From the NCBI GenBank assembly GCA_030690515.1, contig JAUYGP010000083.1, positions 1 to 7,821 of the forward strand: 7,821 bases of DNA. Direction: 5' to 3'. Positions 6,782 through 7,821 of the stretch are shown one piece after another. The DNA is from Giesbergeria sp. (GTDB taxonomy: Bacteria > Pseudomonadota > Gammaproteobacteria > Burkholderiales > Burkholderiaceae_C). Each line of letters begins with the position of its first letter. Positions within the stretch are counted from its first letter, which is position 1. Made by a program: the position numbers and the translations under genes. The notes under the pieces were generated by a model. That model had not been told where the DNA came from and made no database searches. It was given only the letters and a program-made list of their open reading frames with translations.

Positions 6782-7050
6782 AGAGCCTGTCCCAAGTCTT
6801 TTCGTGGCGCCCGCAAGGCAGCAACAGGTCGCAATCTAGGCGTGCGCCGCAGCCCATGCTGGCGGCCTGGGCAAGGCGCGCAACAACGAGTGCGGCCTGT
6901 GGCTGCCTTGCCCAAAGGGTTGCCCCGCAAAGGCGGCATTTGCTGCGTTGCCCATCCTCGCCGCACACCAGTGCGGCTTGCGGTGGGCGCCTTGCACCTG
7001 CCGCATTTGCGGGGCAACGGGCACCACGAAAAGACTTGGGACAGGCTCAT
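6778..7050 (-). CDS. Possible 90-codon bridging frame through the insertion
   Basis: An open frame runs from ATG 7048-7050 (the duplicated, presumably original murC start, overlapping the murG stop as ATGA) through the whole element to TGA 6778-6780, which overlaps the present murC ATG as ATGA. The predicted peptide begins MSLSQVFSWCPLPRKCGRC, is Arg/Pro/Cys-rich with CGRC and CCAPC motifs, and resembles no family I know. The purine-rich GAGGAG at the end of murG lies two nucleotides upstream. It may be translated simply because the old start signal survives, and could deliver ribosomes to murC. Open frames arise easily by chance in GC-rich DNA, and other frames here are open too. I do not claim a functional protein. 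Confidence 0.25.
   Translation of the reverse strand: MSLSQVFSWCPLPRKCGRCKAPTASRTGVRRGWATQQMPPLRGNPLGKAATGRTRCCAPCPGRQHGLRRTPRLRPVAALRAPRKDLGQAL
6779..6783. repeat. Target-site duplication, murC-side copy (CATAG)
   Basis: CATAG directly abuts the left end of the element and is repeated at 7048-7052. On the sense strand it reads CTATG and contains the murC start codon. Confidence 0.75.
6784..6813 (+). repeat. Terminal inverted repeat of the element, murC side
   Basis: Thirty bases starting AGCCTGTCCCAAGTC and ending GTGGCGCCCG match the reverse complement of 7018-7047 at 29 positions. The only difference is C against T at position 25. Including base 6783 (G, pairing with 7048) the repeat is 31 bp. 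The outer end stops two bases from the murC start codon. Confidence 0.95.
6919..7018. repeat. Internal inverted repeat of the element enclosing a perfect hairpin
   Basis: GTTGCCCCGCAAAGGCGGC (6919-6937) pairs with 7000-7018 at 18 of 19 positions. Inside the loop is a perfect 7-bp stem with a 4-nt loop, GCCGCAC-ACCA-GTGCGGC (6960-6977). Next to it TGGGCAAGGC (6868-6877) is inverted as GCCTTGCCCA (6905-6914). Together with the terminal repeats this gives a nested, multi-arm folding pattern on either strand. Confidence 0.8.
7018..7047 (-). repeat. Terminal inverted repeat of the element, murG side
   Basis: Partner arm of the repeat at 6784-6813. Read on the minus strand it starts AGCCTGTCCCAAGTC and ends GTGGTGCCCG. 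Its first base, A at 7047, is the third base of the murG TGA stop codon. In the minus-strand transcript the single arm difference becomes a U-G wobble pair, so the stem is continuous. Confidence 0.95.
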
Positions 7051-7821
7051 AGCTCCTCGCACGCGGTCACCACCTCACGGGTGGCATTGATTTTTTGCAT
7101 TTTTTTGGCCTTAAGCGCTTTATCCATAAGCGCTGTGCGCTCTGTATTTTGTAGCATTTGCGCCAGCATCTCGGGAGAAAGATCGCGCTGCTGCACCAGC
7201 CAGCCCCCCCCGGCCTGCACCAGGAACTGGGCGTTGGTGGTCTGGTGGTCATCCACGGCCGCGGGAAACGGCACGAAGATGGCGGCGGCGCCCACGGCGG
7301 CAATTTCGGTCACGGTGCTGGCACCGGCGCGACAGACGACGATGTCGGCCTGGGCAAAGGCGCTGGCCGTGTCGTCGATGAACGGCGTCAGCTCGGCCTG
7401 CACCCCAGCCGCTTCGTAGTTGGTGCGCAGTTGCTCGATTTGCGCAGCACCACTCTGGTGCGTCACCACGGGGCGCTGGTCTTGCGGTATCAACGCGAGC
7501 GCCTGCGGCACGATCTCGTTGAGCGCGCGCGCGCCCAGGCTGCCGCCCACTACCAGCAGGCGCAGCGGCCCGGTGCGGCCGGCAAAACGCACAGCCGGAT
7601 CGCCCTGGCGCGTAAACGCGGTACGCAGCGGGTTGCCTACCCATTGGGCCTCTTTCAGCACCTGCGGAAACGCGGTGAACACCCGGTCGGCCACACCGGC
7701 CAAGACCTTGTTGGCCATACCAGCCACGGAATTTTGTTCGTGCAATACCAGGGGCTTGCCCGCCAGCACGGCCATCATCCCGCCGGGGAAGCTGATGTAG
7801 CCGCCCAGGCCCACCACCACG
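7047..7821 (-). CDS. murG: Lipid II synthase MurG, 5' end cut by window edge
   Basis: Peripheral inner-membrane GT28 glycosyltransferase that transfers GlcNAc from UDP-GlcNAc to lipid I, making lipid II. The window holds the last 257 residues. Against a family length of about 355, roughly 95 N-terminal residues lie outside, and the Met at the edge is internal. Visible (fragment numbering) are GLGGYISFPGG (4-14), LHEQNSVAG (26-34), VGNPLRT (61-67), the C-terminal-domain loop VVGGSLGAR (90-98), HQSG (121-124), the UDP-GlcNAc-binding region CRAGASTVTEIA (163-174) with Glu172, and DDHQTTNA (190-197). The C-terminus is ACEEL. The stop TGA uses TG from the target repeat and A from the element, so the protein end is unchanged by the insertion. 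Near the 3' end are A-tracts of 7 and 6 (sense strand) in a Lys-rich stretch. Confidence 0.96.
   Translation of the reverse strand, partial: VVVGLGGYISFPGGMMAVLAGKPLVLHEQNSVAGMANKVLAGVADRVFTAFPQVLKEAQWVGNPLRTAFTRQGDPAVRFAGRTGPLRLLVVGGSLGARALNEIVPQALALIPQDQRPVVTHQSGAAQIEQLRTNYEAAGVQAELTPFIDDTASAFAQADIVVCRAGASTVTEIAAVGAAAIFVPFPAAVDDHQTTNAQFLVQAGGGWLVQQRDLSPEMLAQMLQNTERTALMDKALKAKKMQKINATREVVTACEEL
7048..7052. repeat. Target-site duplication, murG-side copy (CATAG)
   Basis: Second copy of CATAG, abutting the right end of the element. On the sense strand (CTATG) it holds the last Leu codon CTA of murG, the TG of its stop, and the relict murC ATG. Confidence 0.75.

Larger units (their letters stand above)
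6784..7047. mobile_element. MITE-like inserted element between murG and murC
   Basis: A 264-bp segment is bounded by inverted repeats of 30 bp (29 identical) that begin AGCCTGTCCCAAGTC. It is flanked by a 5-bp direct repeat, CATAG on the + strand (6779-6783 and 7048-7052). Equivalently, it is a 266-bp element with ends GAGCC and the 3-bp repeat ATA; the sequence cannot separate the two readings. It carries no transposase and its interior is GC-rich with further nested inverted repeats. That is the structure of a miniature inverted-repeat transposable element, mobilised in trans. Removing the element and one repeat copy restores GAGGAGCTATGAAACAC, a clean murG/murC ATGA overlap, which is strong internal evidence for insertion. 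The parent insertion-sequence family is not recognised with certainty. Ends of the GAGCCTGTC type with short TA-containing target repeats recall IS5-family members (from memory only). Confidence 0.85.

Noticed and set aside
6784..7047. The murG-murC spacer as a riboswitch or small RNA gene
   Set aside because: Long matching terminal repeats with flanking direct repeats and a perfectly restorable gene junction are better explained by insertion. No known riboswitch core was recognised.
5681..7090. Long + strand open frame (469 codons) antisense to murC and crossing the inserted element
   Set aside because: It mirrors the codon structure of murC on the opposite strand, a common artefact in GC-rich genes, and its translation has no recognisable domain.

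Overview
The window carries the distal half of a bacterial dcw (division and cell wall) cluster. All genes lie on the minus strand, in transcriptional order murG (5' end missing) > murC > ddl > ftsQ > ftsA > ftsZ > lpxC (3' end missing). Gene order, high GC content, absence of murB between murC and ddl, and the protein sequences (FtsZ beginning MTIEMIEVEEFNQGTQ and ending DDLEIPAFLRKQAD) suggest a beta-proteobacterium of the Burkholderiales, most likely a Comamonadaceae member such as an Acidovorax relative. The taxon is an inference from memory of these families.

Layout on the + coordinate axis: lpxC 1-839 (last ~25-30 codons beyond the window); a 91-bp gap with a two-tier stem-loop; ftsZ 931-2154; a 157-bp gap; ftsA 2312-3541; a 32-bp gap; ftsQ 3574-4368; ddl 4365-5351; murC 5348-6781; an inserted 264-bp element 6784-7047; murG from 7047 past the window end. 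MurG and MurC act in peptidoglycan precursor synthesis (lipid II formation and UDP-MurNAc-L-Ala). Ddl supplies D-Ala-D-Ala. FtsQ, FtsA and FtsZ build the divisome. LpxC commits the cell to lipid A synthesis, so envelope and division functions share one transcription direction.

ddl/ftsQ and murC/ddl overlap by the four bases ATGA, which points to translational coupling. The one junction that departs from this is murG/murC. There a non-autonomous, MITE-like element with 30-bp terminal inverted repeats (29/30 identical) is inserted exactly in what reads as an ancestral ATGA overlap. The flanking direct repeat (CTATG in the sense direction) duplicates the murC start codon. The first base of the element completes the murG stop codon, so both enzymes stay intact. 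The sense strand of the element is open for 90 codons from the old murC ATG to a TGA that again overlaps the present murC ATG as ATGA. The insertion may therefore have kept stop/start coupling. In the sense RNA the two arms can pair along 31 bp and bury the sequence just upstream of the murC start. This junction is the most notable part of the window. The rest is ordinary, well-conserved core genome. No tRNA, rRNA, CRISPR array or transposase gene is visible.
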